A DNA stretch of 7,482 nt from Myxococcales bacterium (GTDB lineage Bacteria; Myxococcota_A; Bradymonadia; UBA4248), in NCBI GenBank assembly GCA_004554395.1, contig SFMP01000125.1:1-7482 (forward strand), written 5' to 3'. Position 1 is the first letter of the stretch; the number at the start of each line of letters is the position of its first letter. Shown here piece by piece: positions 6,482 to 7,482 of the stretch. The notes below the pieces were generated by a model. The model did no database searches. It was not told the origin of the DNA and was given only the letters and a program-made list of their open reading frames with translations. Made by a program: the position numbers and the translations under genes.

Positions 6482-6601
6482 ATAGAAAATTCGGATAAAT
6501 GCGCTGTTTATCGAATGTATTTCAGAAACCGTCGATCGACCGTCGTTTTGGGAATGAGTCGACGTGCTCGCATGTTGAATTGGATAAACGCTACTCCATT
6601 G

Positions 6602-6697
6602 AGTGGATAAAGTGGATAAACCATACATCAATCGATCTGTCTTGATCTTCTCGTTTTTGAATCCATTTGGCGGTAACAATGCCAGAATTGTGGATAG
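6602..6697. repeat. Cluster of DnaA-box-like 9-mers
   Basis: AGTGGATAA occurs in direct tandem at 6602-6610 and 6611-6619, and TGTGGATAG at 6689-6697. Each differs at one base from TGTGGATAA, the reverse complement of the DnaA box TTATCCACA. Weaker relatives lie at 6579-6587 (ATTGGATAA) and 6490-6498 (TTCGGATAA). This is not an origin call: no dnaA, dnaN or AT-rich unwinding repeats are seen. It could be a regulatory site or chance. Confidence 0.3.
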
Positions 6698-6830
6698 TAA
6701 AATCGCGCATAATGGCTTTGCTCTAGGGATTGCGCAATGGCGTGGAGGTCTGAGTTGATGTCATGTTCGGGCCAGTTTTTCATTTCTAGAATGGCATCGT
6801 CGTCGTTTGAAATGTCAATTGAAATCGCAT

Positions 6831-6836
6831 AAAGGG
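6831..6836 (+). promoter_or_regulatory. Ribosome binding site of the beta-barrel gene
   Basis: AAAGGG lies 7 nt before the ATG at 6844, and the frame from that ATG immediately encodes a signal peptide, so this start is well supported. Confidence 0.6.
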
Positions 6837-6843
6837 TATAGAA

Positions 6844-7482
6844 ATGAAAAATAGTATCGTTGGTATCATCGTTCGTTGTTTCGTCGTCTTTTCGCTGTTG
6901 TTGGTCTTGCCGCAAGCTGTATTTGCTCAAGAAGAAGGCAACTCTGTTGAGCGAGATAGTCGCATTGCACGACAAAGGCATGAAATGATCGTGCAGATCG
7001 GGGCGTCGTATTTGTACGATGCAAAAAACTCTGGGTTGAATCCGTTTGATGCTGCAAGATATGATGGGGAGAAAGCTGCATCGGTAGGGGTTGGTTTGAG
7101 CATAGGGTATAGTTATCGATTTGCGTCGTTTTATCGAATGGGCGTAGAGTATGCCATTATTGGCGAAACGAAGATCGGATCAAAATTGAGTCAATTCGCA
7201 TGGCAACACGATTTTATTGCCTATGAGTCGGATTTCTTTGAATTCTCGATAGGTATTGGGGCAGTCTATGGACACTGGACGGATTATGTCGAAGATTTTA
7301 GTAAAAAGATAAAAGATTATGGCGAAGATGGAACAAAAGAAGAATTCGACTTGCGCTTGCGATTGGGGTTTGATTGGCGCATCACCGATTTAGTATCGTT
7401 GCGGCTCAATGCCAATATCGATAAGGAAATGTTTGGTTATATTCGAACGGAGACTGATTTTTACGTGCATAAACATGTTTGG
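6844..7482 (+). CDS. Secreted outer-membrane beta-barrel-type protein, partial (3' end outside window)
   Basis: The frame is open for 213 codons to the right edge. Residues 1-28 form a classical signal peptide: a positive start (MKNS, R11), a hydrophobic core (FVVFSLLLVLP), and VFA before Q29 as a likely signal peptidase I site. No Cys follows the cleavage point, so it is not a lipoprotein. The mature part has alternating aromatic and hydrophobic stretches typical of transmembrane beta strands, such as MIVQIGASYLYD, SVGVGLSIGYSYRF, FFEFSIGIGAVYGHW and FDLRLRLGFDWRI, joined by polar turns (for example KKIKDYGEDGTKEE). Outer-membrane location is inferred. I do not recognise a specific family or function. 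Base composition is lower in GC than the genes to the left: 26 of 60 at 7081-7140 against 36 of 60 at 1021-1080 in ffh. It is transcribed away from nnr. Confidence 0.85.
   Translation, partial: MKNSIVGIIVRCFVVFSLLLVLPQAVFAQEEGNSVERDSRIARQRHEMIVQIGASYLYDAKNSGLNPFDAARYDGEKAASVGVGLSIGYSYRFASFYRMGVEYAIIGETKIGSKLSQFAWQHDFIAYESDFFEFSIGIGAVYGHWTDYVEDFSKKIKDYGEDGTKEEFDLRLRLGFDWRITDLVSLRLNANIDKEMFGYIRTETDFYVHKHVW

Larger units (their letters stand above)
6387..6843. other. 457-bp divergent intergenic region between nnr and the beta-barrel gene
   Basis: This stretch must hold the leftward promoter of nnr and the rightward promoter of the beta-barrel gene, but I could not find a hexamer pair of good quality for either. 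The nnr side is GC-rich, with the palindrome GGGCGCGCCC (6435-6444) and the hairpin GCGCCC-CCTT-GGGCGC (6439-6454). The middle contains TGGATAA-type repeats. Short frames of 51 codons exist on both strands (6603-6758 + from a GTG, and 6628-6783 - from an ATG) without convincing ribosome binding sites. Confidence 0.6.

Noticed and set aside
6175..6483. Long minus-strand frame upstream of and overlapping nnr
   Set aside because: It is an out-of-frame shadow of nnr with Arg- and His-rich translation, no family features and no ribosome binding site.
6602..6697. Chromosomal replication origin
   Set aside because: Only a few imperfect DnaA-box-like 9-mers are present, without perfect boxes, AT-rich unwinding repeats or the usual origin genes. 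holB nearby is not an origin marker.

Overview
The window looks like a chromosomal segment from a Gram-negative bacterium. It carries an outer-membrane-type beta-barrel gene with a signal peptide, and housekeeping genes for protein targeting, DNA replication and cofactor repair. The Ffh protein has a run of features (QVKATV/RVKVTD-type insert in the N domain, the GLQGSGKTTT loop, a long basic lysine tail) that remind me of the former Deltaproteobacteria (Myxococcota or Bradymonadota-like). That placement is inference from remembered family patterns, not a search result.

Layout from left to right. Bases 1-308 are a tandem array with a 122-bp period, built from alternating inverted 8-mers (TATTGCCC / GGGCAATA) with a second, different stem-loop nested inside. 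It is not coding and continues beyond the left edge. A good sigma70-type promoter (349-377) follows and drives ffh (454-2037, +), which ends in a near-perfect intrinsic terminator (2057-2087). holB, the clamp-loader delta' subunit (2116-3111, +), begins only 28 bases after that terminator. A 112-bp spacer holds an inverted repeat and a 12-codon leader ORF ending on the Shine-Dalgarno sequence of the next gene. That gene is a 12-helix MFS transporter with POT/PTR-like signatures (3224-4825, +, TTG start). It converges with, and overlaps by 32 bp, a bifunctional NAD(P)H-hydrate epimerase/dehydratase gene (4794-6386, -). A 457-bp divergent intergenic region (6387-6843) contains a GC-rich hairpin, a possible degenerate relative of the left-hand repeat and a cluster of DnaA-box-like 9-mers. 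The window ends inside a secreted beta-barrel-type protein gene (6844 to beyond 7482, +), which is visibly more AT-rich than ffh.

How the genes work together: ffh (co-translational membrane targeting), holB (replication) and nnr (repair of damaged NADH/NADPH) are unrelated housekeeping functions rather than one pathway. Ffh would help insert the MFS protein, but only in the generic sense. I see no defence system, mobile element, rRNA, tRNA or CRISPR array. The most unusual structure is the left-hand repeat array, in which one loop sequence is carried by two different stems.
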